Assembly (NCBI GenBank): GCA_036566745.1
Contig: DATCVR010000112.1
Location: 1-42,216 of the forward strand
Direction: 5' to 3'
Source of the DNA: DATCVR01 sp036566745
GTDB lineage: Bacteria > Actinomycetota > Actinomycetes > Jiangellales > Jiangellaceae
DNA length: 42,216 bases
The number at the start of each line of letters is the position of its first letter. Within the stretch, counting starts at the first letter, position 1. The notes below the pieces were generated by a model, which saw nothing but the letters and a program-made list of their open reading frames with translations, was not told the origin of the DNA and searched no databases. Positions 5,309-12,070 of this stretch are shown here, one piece after another. The translations under genes were made by a program, and so were the position numbers.

Positions 5309-5718
5309 CGCGAGGTGACCTCGGCCCGCGCCGACCATTCAGCCCACCCGGCCGCGGCTGGCCCGAGGATCGCGGTGACCGTGTCGAGGTCGCGCGGTCG
5401 CCACACCTCCGCGCGGATGCCAGCGGAGCGGAACCCGGATAGCCATTCCGCCTGGTCGTCGCTGATGCGCCCGGTCTCGGTCTTGAGCTCGGCCACCAGG
5501 AACAGTGACCGGGCCGGGTGCAGGAGGGCCAGGTCGGGCCACCCGGCGCGGACGTTCTGCACGAACTTCCGGCCGCTCTTCGCCTGCCTGGGGACGTTGT
5601 TCGGGGCGTGGTAGTGCATCCACCCGTAGAACTCGGCGATGTTCTCGACCCGGGTTTGCCACTGCGTCTCAGTGATCCCGCGGAGAAGCTGGTCGGCGGC
5701 GGTCAGGCGTGCGCTCAT
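5305..5718 (-). CDS. VRR-NUC family nuclease
   Basis: The 137-residue product matches the small phage VRR-NUC nucleases of the PD-(D/E)XK fold: an early Glu (E25, ENIAEF), GWPD (D62), the core E77-L-K79, and Q89 in the following helix (SDDQAEW). These enzymes cut branched or structured DNA and act in phage recombination or as Holliday-junction resolvases. The start at 5718 overlaps the previous stop (ATGA). With SSB and the Rad52-like protein at 17800 it makes a plausible phage recombination set. Confidence 0.85.
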   Translation of the reverse strand: MSARLTAADQLLRGITETQWQTRVENIAEFYGWMHYHAPNNVPRQAKSGRKFVQNVRAGWPDLALLHPARSLFLVAELKTETGRISDDQAEWLSGFRSAGIRAEVWRPRDLDTVTAILGPAAAGWAEWSARAEVTSR

Positions 5719-6287
5719 TCATGGGCTGGGGAAGGGTTGTGGGTGGTCCGGTTGCCGCAGGCGCCGCAGGCCCAGGCGCCGGGCTCGGTGGGGTGGGCGA
5801 CGACTGCCGCGCGGTGGCAGCGGACGCACGGCATGCGCAGTGGCCGCGGCCCGCCGTCGCTGCCGAGGAGGCGGCGACCGGCGCGGGACAGTCGCCAGGC
5901 AGCTGCGGCGACCTCTGCGGCGACGGTGTCGGGGACGACGTCGAGGCGTTCACGGAGTACACGGAAGGCGTCGATGGTGTCGGGGTGGTCCTCTGCGCCG
6001 TCGCCGTGGGCGTCGCCGTGGCCACCGGTCAGGCCGAGGATCTCGCCGGCGAGGTCGGCCACTTCGGATTCGGCCAACGCCAGGTAGTCGAGGACGTCGA
6101 GGTTGGCCGGCGGGCCGGCGTGGACCTTCGTGGCGCGGCGATCGGAGCGTGGTTCGGTGCTGGTCGACCCGGCGATCTTCCACTGCGGGTCAGACAACGT
6201 GAGGTAGTGCTCGGTGGCGTCTGCGAGGTACTGATCAGCGAGGGCGAGGACGTCGGCGCGTGTGCGGGCCGGCGGCGTGGGCGTCAT
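5715..6287 (-). CDS. Hypothetical protein with C-terminal zinc ribbon
   Basis: The 190-residue product is helical and acidic for about 145 residues, and then carries CVRCHRAAVVAHPTEPGAWACGACGN, a four-cysteine zinc ribbon (about residues 154-178). No enzymatic motif is seen in the helical part. It is the first gene of a leftward operon opposite the XRE gene and overlaps the VRR-NUC gene by ATGA. A GGGAG lies about ten bases before the ATG. A DNA- or protein-binding accessory factor is possible. Confidence 0.6.
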   Translation of the reverse strand: MTPTPPARTRADVLALADQYLADATEHYLTLSDPQWKIAGSTSTEPRSDRRATKVHAGPPANLDVLDYLALAESEVADLAGEILGLTGGHGDAHGDGAEDHPDTIDAFRVLRERLDVVPDTVAAEVAAAAWRLSRAGRRLLGSDGGPRPLRMPCVRCHRAAVVAHPTEPGAWACGACGNRTTHNPSPAHE

Positions 6288-6464
6288 GTGGGGGCACGCT
6301 CCCGGGGGGTCCGAAGTGCATGTGCGGTTCTCGTCAAGCTACGCGCAACCACTTCCGGTTGTCCACGCGAGTCGGACGAGTCATCCGGTGATCCTGGATT
6401 CGTTGTCGATTCGTGAGTAACGTTCGCGGTGACCCCTCCCTTCCCCATCTCGCAAAGGACCCCC
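6288..6464. promoter_or_regulatory. Divergent control region between early genes and XRE gene
   Basis: This 177-bp gap separates the leftward operon at 6287 from the rightward XRE gene at 6465. It holds an inverted repeat CAACC-ACTTCC-GGTTG (6348-6363) and several less exact repeats. No CTAG boxes are present, so it is not a member of the CTAG promoter set. I cannot fix a -10/-35 with confidence. It is the expected operator site for the XRE protein. Confidence 0.4.
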
Positions 6465-6851
6465 ATGTCGTCGCCGAACGCCCTGCACGAGCTGATCCGG
6501 CAGAGACGCGAGGAACTAGGCGCCGACGGTCGACCTGTCTCGTATGAGTGGGTGGCCGAGCGCGCTGGCGTGCCTGTGTCGACTGTGCATTCCCTCGCCA
6601 CACGCGAGCTGCGGTCTCTGACGGAGGCCACGCGGTCCCGCCTGGCGGCCATCGCTGAGGCAATCGGGGTCAACCCGGCCGATCTCGAACAGGCCGCCGT
6701 GGAGTCGATGGGGTACACGGTCCGGGTGGCCTATCAGGCACTCGACGATGACCAGGAGGTCCTGATCGGGGCGTATGACGACCTCGACGAGGCCCAGCGG
6801 CAACAGGTCGTCGACTTCGCCAAGTTCTTACGGTCACAACGTCACGGATAG
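6465..6851 (+). CDS. XRE-family transcriptional regulator
   Basis: The 128-residue product has a Cro/CI-type helix-turn-helix in its first 65 residues (LIRQRREELG, VSYEWVAERAGVPVSTVHSLATRE, LRSLTEATRSRLAAIAEAIGVNPADLE) and a helical C-terminal part that could dimerise (QVLIGAYDDLDEAQRQQVVDFAKFL-like). Such proteins are phage repressors or regulators of attached cassettes. The ATG at 6465 follows AAAGGA. It is transcribed opposite to nearly all phage genes, as a lysogenic gene would be. It is the best repressor candidate in the window, but nothing links it directly to the CTAG promoters, and its own upstream region lacks those boxes. Confidence 0.85.
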   Translation: MSSPNALHELIRQRREELGADGRPVSYEWVAERAGVPVSTVHSLATRELRSLTEATRSRLAAIAEAIGVNPADLEQAAVESMGYTVRVAYQALDDDQEVLIGAYDDLDEAQRQQVVDFAKFLRSQRHG

Positions 6852-6964
6852 TGGGCATTAGGGACAGTTGTGGCGGACCGCCTTATCAGTTTCCAAGCTG
6901 TCAGAGCGTCGGCCTATGCTTCGCGCTCCGGCACATTTCGTGCGATGTTTTAGGGAGCTTCCGG

Positions 6965-8563
6965 GTGGACGTGGAACGGTATCCCGAGCTTGGCCGCATG
7001 GGCGTCGCCGCCGTGGTCGACCAGGTCGCCGGGGTGGTCATGATCGACTCCAAGCTGAGCCACGCCGAAGCGGTGGCGGCGATACAGCACGTCCTCCCGG
7101 ACGTGCCCGTCGACGCCGTCGAACACTGGGTCGAGCGTGAGCTCCCCACTGTGGAGCCGCTCGCGTCCTGGCTACCCATCGAGGGGTCCGTGTTCACGGT
7201 CAACGGGCAGCCGATCGGCGGCCGCGGCGGCGTTGTCTCCACCCTTGAGGCACCACCAGCCCGCACCGCTCCCCCGCCGCAGCTCGAGGGACCGGCCAGG
7301 CCGAACCGGGCACAGCGGCGCCGGCATGCCCGCATGTCTGCCCCGCGGCGCGTGGTCATGCGCACGGTGTCCGCGCTGGGAACCACAGCCATCGGGGCGA
7401 TCGCGGCCGCCGTTGTCCTGGCCCCTACCGGCGCGGTGGCCGACGCCTGGGATGATCCGATCTTTCAGCGCGTGGCCACCGCGGCAGAGCTGCAATGCAC
7501 GCCGCTCGTGGACGAGCCCCTTCGGGCACAGTGCGTCGACGCCCGCGGCATGGTCGCGAATGCAGAGGCGTGGGTGGGTCCGGATTCGATCACCTACACG
7601 TTCACGGCCAACGGTGAGCGAACGGTCCTCAAGGTGTTTTCCTCCGACACCGCACTCCGCCGGTGGACCACCAGCTCGACCGACCGCACCGCGTACCCGA
7701 ACCTGGCCACCGGCGACCGGGTCGTCTTGTACGGCTCCGATCCGGAGATGCTCGCCCCGTTCGAGCCCATGTTCACCGGCACCCTGACGGCGGAGAAGGT
7801 CGCGCCGGTGGTCCTGCGGGCGTCCTACGCCATGGGGCTTCTCCCGGAAGGGCTGACCGAGCAGGCCACCGCGGCGGACTCCACGCTGGTGGTCGATTGG
7901 GAGTCGGTGCGGAACACCCCGGCGCCCGTCCAGGCCGCAGCCGCGGCGATCCTGGCCGGTGACGGGCGGCTCGCCAGCTTCGTCGACGACCTCGGCGACG
8001 GCGCCGCGTCCACCCCCGACCCGGTCGTTCCGACGTATCGCGCGGCGGTCGCCGCCGTGCCGCCTGCCGAGGTCGTCGACACAGCCCCCGACGAGCCGAC
8101 TGCCGAGCCACCACAGGTCGAGCCCGAGCCCGAGCTGGACGAGCCGCGGACGTTCGTTGCGGAGCCGCCGACGACGGTGACGTACCAGCCTCCGCCGGTG
8201 TCTCCCCCGGTCGCTCCTCCCCCGCCTCCGCCTCCTGCCGAGGAACCGCCGCGGCGGGAGTTGACCATTCAGAGGCCCGAGGTGCCGCTGTGTGACCCGC
8301 CCGAGGACGACCCCGACCCGACGCCGCCACCTGTGGACCCGCCGCCCACGCAGGAGCCGGAGAGTCCGGAACCTCCTCCGGAGGAGCCTCCCCCGCCGCC
8401 GCACGAGCCGCCGACACCCCCCATTGACAACCCGCCGCCCACACACGAACCACCAGCGGACCCGCTGGGACCGGACACCACCCCGCCGCCGTTCGACGAT
8501 GACGTCATGCCCATCTACGAGCAGGCCATGAACGCAGTACAGCCCCTCCTCCCGGTCGGGTGA
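6965..8563 (+). CDS. Membrane-anchored protein with proline-rich outer tail
   Basis: The 532-residue product has a cytoplasmic N-terminal region (about 1-125) ending in a basic stretch, one membrane helix (about 145-165, ALGTTAIGAIAAAVVLAPTGAV), an outside domain with two cysteines (about 165-340) and a long tail rich in Pro, Glu and Asp (about 360-510). The GTG at 6965 follows AGGGAG; the open frame back to 6851 lacks a ribosome site. The gene follows the XRE gene and ends in a terminator, forming a two-gene plus-strand island. It resembles no virion protein. A lysogen-expressed envelope protein, such as a superinfection-exclusion factor, is an inference. Confidence 0.65.
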   Translation: MDVERYPELGRMGVAAVVDQVAGVVMIDSKLSHAEAVAAIQHVLPDVPVDAVEHWVERELPTVEPLASWLPIEGSVFTVNGQPIGGRGGVVSTLEAPPARTAPPPQLEGPARPNRAQRRRHARMSAPRRVVMRTVSALGTTAIGAIAAAVVLAPTGAVADAWDDPIFQRVATAAELQCTPLVDEPLRAQCVDARGMVANAEAWVGPDSITYTFTANGERTVLKVFSSDTALRRWTTSSTDRTAYPNLATGDRVVLYGSDPEMLAPFEPMFTGTLTAEKVAPVVLRASYAMGLLPEGLTEQATAADSTLVVDWESVRNTPAPVQAAAAAILAGDGRLASFVDDLGDGAASTPDPVVPTYRAAVAAVPPAEVVDTAPDEPTAEPPQVEPEPELDEPRTFVAEPPTTVTYQPPPVSPPVAPPPPPPPAEEPPRRELTIQRPEVPLCDPPEDDPDPTPPPVDPPPTQEPESPEPPPEEPPPPPHEPPTPPIDNPPPTHEPPADPLGPDTTPPPFDDDVMPIYEQAMNAVQPLLPVG

Positions 8564-8573
8564 GGGGCTGTAC
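8537..8573. terminator. Bidirectional terminator between convergent genes
   Basis: A perfect 12-bp stem GTACAGCCCCTC (8537-8548) pairs with 8562-8573 around a 13-base loop. It overlaps the stop of the membrane protein gene and lies just before the stop of the opposing gene at 8586, so it can end both transcripts. Confidence 0.8.
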
Positions 8574-8585
8574 CGGCGTCGAATG

Positions 8586-8897
8586 TCAGACGACGACCGC
8601 GGTCGAGCGTGCGATGCTGACGGCCGCCGAGGACGACGCGAGGACGTCATTCACGACCTGCCACGAGTCGGGGTCGAGTTCGCCGTCGGCGTGCGCGGCC
8701 ATCAGCAGGCCGTAGATCATGGTCATAGCCCGGAGGGCGCTGTCGGCCACGTCCGGGTCAGTGAGGTCGAGGTCGCGGGCAGTGAAGTAGTCACGCCACA
8801 GGCCGGCCAACTGGTCGGTCCGCGCCAGTGCGCCGGGGTCGGCTCGCTCGAGCGCCGAGGAGATACGCGCGGCCAGCGGATCGGGGATCGAAACCAC
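8586..8897 (-). CDS. Hypothetical helical protein
   Basis: The 103-residue product (VVSIPDPLAARISSALERADPGALARTDQLAGLWRDYFTARDLDLTDPDVADSALRAMTMIYGLLMAAH) is predicted to be all-helical and acidic, without a known motif. The GTG at 8897 has GGAGG eight bases upstream, so the longer frame to 9020, which crosses a terminator, is not used. It stands alone between two terminators, so it must have its own promoter in 8898-8968, where I do not see a clear one. Confidence 0.6.
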   Translation of the reverse strand: MVSIPDPLAARISSALERADPGALARTDQLAGLWRDYFTARDLDLTDPDVADSALRAMTMIYGLLMAAHADGELDPDSWQVVNDVLASSSAAVSIARSTAVVV

Positions 8898-8968
8898 GGG
8901 GTCCTCCTGTCGGTCGTGTCGGGCTTCGCTGGGGTCACTGTCACACCCAAAGGTACCGGTCGACAAGG

Positions 8969-9002
8969 GAATGCCCCGGTCCCTCGCGGGTCCGGGGCAT
9001 TC
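8969..9002 (-). terminator. Terminator hairpin
   Basis: An 11-bp stem GAATGCCCCGG (8969-8979) pairs with 8992-9002; the loop holds a further small palindrome. It lies downstream of the gene ending at 9079 on the minus strand and upstream of the isolated gene at 8897. Confidence 0.65.
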
Positions 9003-9029
9003 GAGGCCTCCCAGCCTCACGTGAATCGA

Positions 9030-9043
9030 GTGTCAGCACAACC
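9030..9043 (+). promoter_or_regulatory. Orphan copy of the early-promoter leader, plus strand
   Basis: TGTCAGCACAACCC is identical to the conserved first transcribed segment of the CTAG promoters but lies on the opposite strand. It is followed by GGGAGA (9055-9060) and an ATG at 9070, as in a normal gene start. No CTAG boxes or -10 lie upstream; the terminator at 8969-9002 takes their place, and the frame after the ATG is only the complement of a real gene. It is probably a relic of a rearranged early gene. Confidence 0.5.
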
Positions 9044-9078
9044 CACGTTCCACCGGGAGAACGCTCCGATGGTACAGG

Positions 9079-9696
9079 TCAATCGTCGGTATCCAGCTCG
9101 ACGACGCCCTCCGACTGTGGGCCTGCCTCGTGGATTGCTGTCTTGGCGGAGGCGATGTGTTGACGGGCACGCATGGCGGCCTGCGCCTGCTCGTGGTTCG
9201 GGCCTGTGCCCTCGCGCCAGTCCGAGGCCAGGGTGTCGCGGGCGTCACTGAGCAGTCGGCCCGCCTCGCGGCGCATCTGCTGGAACGTCGGCAACTCGTG
9301 GTTGGCGAGCATGCCCGAGGGAAACGACGGCGATGGCTCGTTGAGCTCGATACCGGCGGCGTGCGCGCACGCGGCGAGGATCGCGCGGGCGTTCTTGTGG
9401 TCGACGCCAGTCATGGCGTCGCCAAGATTCACCGGCCGGGCCTCCGCCAGCGCCAGGGCCACGGCGACGATCCGGGCCTCTCCCCCGGACATGCCGGTGC
9501 CCTCATCGAACCAGGCGGCCGCATCCTCCCAATCAATCCACGCGCGGGGCTCTGTGCCGCGGTCGTCCTCTTGCACCAGGTGGGCGACCTTGCGGAGCAT
9601 GCCGGTATCAACGAGGAGCTTCACAGCGGCCTCGCTCGGGTAGTAGCCGCGTGCCCACGTCGTGAGGGCGGCCGCGAGGGCAGTGGTCTCTGTCAT
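9079..9696 (-). CDS. Hypothetical phage protein
   Basis: The 205-residue product is largely helical. Residues about 25-115 hold a recognisable globular segment (EAAVKLLVDTGMLRKVAHLV, DWEDAAAWFDEGTGMSGGEARIVAVALALAEARPVNL, HKNARAILAACAHAAG), with a more polar C-terminal helix pair. I do not recognise a catalytic motif. Neither the ATG at 9696 nor the upstream GTG at 9726 has a good ribosome site, so translation may be coupled to the previous gene, which ends at 9707. It is the last of a four-gene run (10628, 10353, 9925, 9696). Confidence 0.6.
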   Translation of the reverse strand: MTETTALAAALTTWARGYYPSEAAVKLLVDTGMLRKVAHLVQEDDRGTEPRAWIDWEDAAAWFDEGTGMSGGEARIVAVALALAEARPVNLGDAMTGVDHKNARAILAACAHAAGIELNEPSPSFPSGMLANHELPTFQQMRREAGRLLSDARDTLASDWREGTGPNHEQAQAAMRARQHIASAKTAIHEAGPQSEGVVELDTDD

Positions 9697-9706
9697 GGCA
9701 GGCAGG

Positions 9707-9925
9707 CTATCGGCGGCGTCGGACACGACGGGGCGGGTCGCAGTTCGGGTGCAAGGTCTCCCCCAGCTCGACGAGGACCGGGTCTAGGCGGGTGTTGCAG
9801 GCGTGACACAGACGCGGGTTCGCCTGCCGGGGCCAGTCCGGCGGGATGGGCGGCAGGAGGCCGGCTGCCGCGAGCTGCTCGGCGCGGCGGCGTGGCGACA
9901 GCTCCGGCGGGGTGTCGGTCGTCAT
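9707..9925 (-). CDS. Small zinc-binding protein
   Basis: The 72-residue product has an N-terminal polar helix (PRRRAEQLAAAGLLPPIPPDW) and then LCHACNTRLDPVLVELGETLHPNCDPP, a CxxC...HPxC zinc knuckle (about residues 45-67). The ATG at 9925 overlaps the stop of the previous gene (ATGA). Small Cys-rich proteins of this kind are abundant in actinophage early regions; their function is mostly unknown, and I assign none. Confidence 0.6.
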   Translation of the reverse strand: MTTDTPPELSPRRRAEQLAAAGLLPPIPPDWPRQANPRLCHACNTRLDPVLVELGETLHPNCDPPRRVRRRR

Positions 9926-10353
9926 GAGGTCGTCACCGGCCACGGGTTAGCGTGGATCACCTGGGCCACCGCGGCGGCCATGCTGACCAGGAGCCGCTGC
10001 TGGTAGCGGTGCGCCCGGGCGGCCAGGACCAGCGCGTCGACGGCCGGGAGGTCGTCGGCGAGGGTAGCGGCGATCATCCGATATGCGGTGGCCATCGCCG
10101 GGTGCATGTCGTCGACGCGGCCAGCGATCTCGTCAGTCCAGACCGTGCCGCCGGCGGAATGCACACGACGGGCGCCGAATAGCGCCCCGAACCGGGCGGC
10201 CTGGTCGACGCCGGTGGCGCCGTACTCGATGGCGACGGTTCGGGCGCACCGCTCGACGCCGGCGAGGTCGCCGGAGTGGGCGCAGACGATGGACGCCGAC
10301 ACCAGGCGGCGCATGATGCTCGGCACGGGGACCTTGATGGTGATCGTCGTCAC
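9922..10353 (-). CDS. Hypothetical helical protein
   Basis: The 143-residue product starts with a short strand (TTITIKVPVP) and is otherwise helical (MRRLVSASIVCAHSGDLAGVERCARTVAIEYG, MHPAMATAYRMIAATLADDLPAVDALVLAARAHRYQQRLLVSMAAAVAQVI). No family is recognised. The GTG at 10353 overlaps the upstream TGA (GTGA), and the next gene starts in its own stop, so the three genes are a coupled set. Confidence 0.6.
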   Translation of the reverse strand: MTTITIKVPVPSIMRRLVSASIVCAHSGDLAGVERCARTVAIEYGATGVDQAARFGALFGARRVHSAGGTVWTDEIAGRVDDMHPAMATAYRMIAATLADDLPAVDALVLAARAHRYQQRLLVSMAAAVAQVIHANPWPVTTS

Positions 10354-10628
10354 GGCTTCGCTCCCCCGGTGTGCTGGCGGATCAGGGCGACAGCTTCCTT
10401 CTCGGCGCGGTGGTATGCCTCGAGGTCGTTCTCGCGGTTGCGGAATGCGTCGGTGAGGGGTTGCCGTTCGCGGCGCGGGACGCAGAGCCAGCAGGTCCGG
10501 CAGCCGACATGGCCGGGGCTGACGACCTGGTCGCAGTTGTGGCCGGGGCAGTGGTGCCAGCCGTCGACGACGAAGGCGGCGCCGATCGCGGCGCGGACGG
10601 GGCGTGGGAGTTGGGCGAGGCGGGTCAT
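10350..10628 (-). CDS. Cys/His-rich hypothetical protein
   Basis: The 92-residue product has a dense set of metal-ligand residues between about 26 and 49 (HHCPGHNCDQVVSPGHVGCRTCWLC), which could form a compact zinc finger, then a charged helix (RNRENDLEAYHRAEKEAVALIRQH). The ATG at 10628 has GGAGGA upstream. It is first in its run and follows the hairpin at 10737-10770, so a promoter should lie in 10640-10735; I cannot pick a convincing one. Confidence 0.6.
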   Translation of the reverse strand: MTRLAQLPRPVRAAIGAAFVVDGWHHCPGHNCDQVVSPGHVGCRTCWLCVPRRERQPLTDAFRNRENDLEAYHRAEKEAVALIRQHTGGAKP

Positions 10629-10736
10629 GGGGTGTCTCCTCCGTGCGTGTTGGGGAGGAGGCCGTGGGGAATCCGCGGCGGAGGCCTCCGGGGGTCGTGT
10701 CCGTTCCCGAGCTTGCGAGGGGCGGAGACGGCCAGC

Positions 10737-10770
10737 GGAGGCCTCCGGGGTGGACTCCCCGGAGGCCTCC
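10737..10770 (-). terminator. Terminator with GGAGGCCTCC palindromes
   Basis: A perfect 14-bp stem (10737-10750 with 10757-10770) with a six-base loop lies just after the stop of the gene at 10779. Each arm contains the self-complementary GGAGGCCTCC; a third copy of that palindrome is at 10680-10689. No T tract is present. Confidence 0.7.
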
Positions 10771-10778
10771 GGAGTGGG

Positions 10779-11108
10779 TCAGAGGTCGGCGAAGCGGGGG
10801 CAGTTGCGGTAACAGCGCTGCCCGGTGTGGGCGCCGCAGTCGTCACAGGCGACGTTGTCGTCCAGCGTGGCGAGGTAGTCGGCTTCGGCGTGGCACTGCG
10901 GCCCGCAGGGCTCCCCCGACGGTGCGCCGCATGCCTGGCAGGCGTTGCCGAGCGGGACGAGGAGGTCCTCGATTCCGGCGGCAAGCTTGGCCTCGGCGGC
11001 GAGGATCAGGTTCAGAGGGTCGGCCGGGTCGAGGTGGTCGGATTCGCCGTCGCGGTGCAGCTCGAACGCCTCGATGGTGTCCTCGCGGGTGATGGGTTCG
11101 TGGGCCAT
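10779..11108 (-). CDS. Protein with two zinc-finger repeats
   Basis: The 109-residue product has a helical N-terminal half and two similar Cys4 units: CQACGAPSGEPCGPQC (about residues 57-72) and CDDCGAHTGQRCYRNC (about 88-103). The repeated CxxCGAxxGxxCxxxC pattern suggests duplicated zinc ribbons. This type is common in actinobacterial phages, with no known function. The ATG at 11108 follows AGGAGG. It is driven by the CTAG promoter at 11136-11188 and closed by the hairpin at 10737, so it is a single-gene unit. Confidence 0.7.
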   Translation of the reverse strand: MAHEPITREDTIEAFELHRDGESDHLDPADPLNLILAAEAKLAAGIEDLLVPLGNACQACGAPSGEPCGPQCHAEADYLATLDDNVACDDCGAHTGQRCYRNCPRFADL

Positions 11109-11135
11109 CGGGTTTCCTCCTGGGGAAGTGGAACG

Positions 11136-11188
11136 GGGTTGTGCTGACAGGAGAAACACTACCGTCCGCCTAGGCGTATGTCTAGGCG
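11136..11188 (-). promoter_or_regulatory. CTAG-box promoter 3
   Basis: Minus strand: -35 TAGACA (11179-11184), 17 bp, -10 TAGTGT (11156-11161). Boxes are at 11167-11188 (here the first is CGCCTAGGCG, with a perfect CCTAGG centre), and the leader segment at 11136-11149. It drives the double zinc-finger gene. Confidence 0.75.
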
Positions 11189-11231
11189 GACGGGGATATT
11201 GGTAGGCCGCTATGTGCCCACAGGTGGTGAA

Positions 11232-11387
11232 CTACTCGGTGGGTGATCCGTCGCAGGCCTGGCAGATGATGCGGCGATCGTCGTCGACCCAGGCGAGGAG
11301 GAATTCGTCGTCGTCGATGTCGGGGTGGCGGTCGACGATGTGGTCAATGACCGCTCGGGTTCCGGGGTAGATGCTCCGGAGTGCCAC
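11232..11387 (-). CDS. Small acidic protein
   Basis: The GTG at 11387, seven bases after GGAGG, opens a 51-codon frame ending TAG at 11232. The product (VALRSIYPGTRAVIDHIVDRHPDIDDDEFLLAWVDDDRRIICQACDG) is acidic, with one helix, a strand pair and a final CxxC. It reads in the same direction as the upstream gene (stop 11438) with a 50-base gap, so it probably closes the replication operon. A longer open frame over the same bases is low-complexity Ser/Thr and is rejected. Confidence 0.6.
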   Translation of the reverse strand: MALRSIYPGTRAVIDHIVDRHPDIDDDEFLLAWVDDDRRIICQACDGSPTE

Positions 11388-11437
11388 TCCCCCACCTCCT
11401 ACGGTGCGAAGCCAGCAGGAGGCTCCTGGGGAGGAGG

Positions 11438-12070
11438 TTACGCTCCGCTCCCCCGGCGGCCGCCGAACCAGCCACGGCGCGCCACAGCGGCCTCCTCCGC
11501 GGCTCTCCGGGCGGCCTCCGCCCTCTCCAGCTCGGCGGCATGCTCGGCGCGGAGCTTCTCGGTCTGCTCGACGATGCGGCGCTCGGCGTCGGCCTTCGCC
11601 TCGGCGGCGACCCGCTCGGCGCGCTCGGCGCGGTCCCGCTCGGCGGCCAGCTGCTCCTGGTACAGCCTCTCGACCTTGTCGGATGCGGCGGACTGCGCCT
11701 CGAGCGCACGCGGTAGGACCTCGTTCACGATGCTCCGGACGAGGGATTCGACGTCGACCCCGTCCGCGGCCGGCGCGGCGGAGTTCGCCCGGGCCGCCGC
11801 GCCGGTCTTGCGGAGCTGTTCACGGAGCCGATGCACGGACTCCTGGGTGATCAGGTACTGCGGGTGAGTGGACACGGCGGCGAGGCGCCCGTTCCGAATC
11901 CACTGCCTGACCTGGGACGGGTCCCGAGACAGCAACTTGGCGGCCTCGGTGGTGGTGTAGGTGTCCGGGGTGCGGGGCTCCGGGGCGGAGGTGTTGCCCT
12001 CCGCCCCGGCGGTGGGGGTGGTCTGCTCCGGGTCCATACCTCCGGAGTGTCCTCCTCCCCCGGTGTTCAT
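11438..12070 (-). CDS. MerR-type HTH protein with long coiled coil
   Basis: In the 210-residue product, residues about 38-85 form a MerR/excisionase-like winged helix (TYTTTEAAKLLSRDPSQVRQWIRNGRLAAVSTHPQYLITQESVHRLREQL). Residues about 115-195 are a long charged coiled coil (EAQSAASDKVERLYQEQLAAERDRAERAERVAAEAKADAERR) before a short Gly/Arg tail. Similar layouts occur in plasmid and phage DNA-binding partners that sit next to replication or partition genes. The ATG at 12070 overlaps the stop of the replication initiator (ATGA), so they are made together. It may assist origin handling or segregation (inference). Confidence 0.7.
   Translation of the reverse strand: MNTGGGGHSGGMDPEQTTPTAGAEGNTSAPEPRTPDTYTTTEAAKLLSRDPSQVRQWIRNGRLAAVSTHPQYLITQESVHRLREQLRKTGAAARANSAAPAADGVDVESLVRSIVNEVLPRALEAQSAASDKVERLYQEQLAAERDRAERAERVAAEAKADAERRIVEQTEKLRAEHAAELERAEAARRAAEEAAVARRGWFGGRRGSGA

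Noticed and set aside
7172..8650. Minus-strand frame of 492 codons opposite the membrane protein gene
   Set aside because: Antisense shadow: Arg/Gly-rich composition, crosses the terminator at 8537-8573, and the plus frame has a ribosome site and a membrane helix.
10679..10770. GGAGGCCTCC palindromes as regulator sites
   Set aside because: Two of the three copies are simply the arms of the terminator stem, and the sequence resembles duplicated ribosome-site sequence; no further pattern supports an operator.
11210..11395. 61-codon minus frame over the small acidic gene
   Set aside because: Low-complexity Ser/Thr/Pro product; the alternative frame 11232-11387 has a GGAGG-spaced GTG and a plausible protein.
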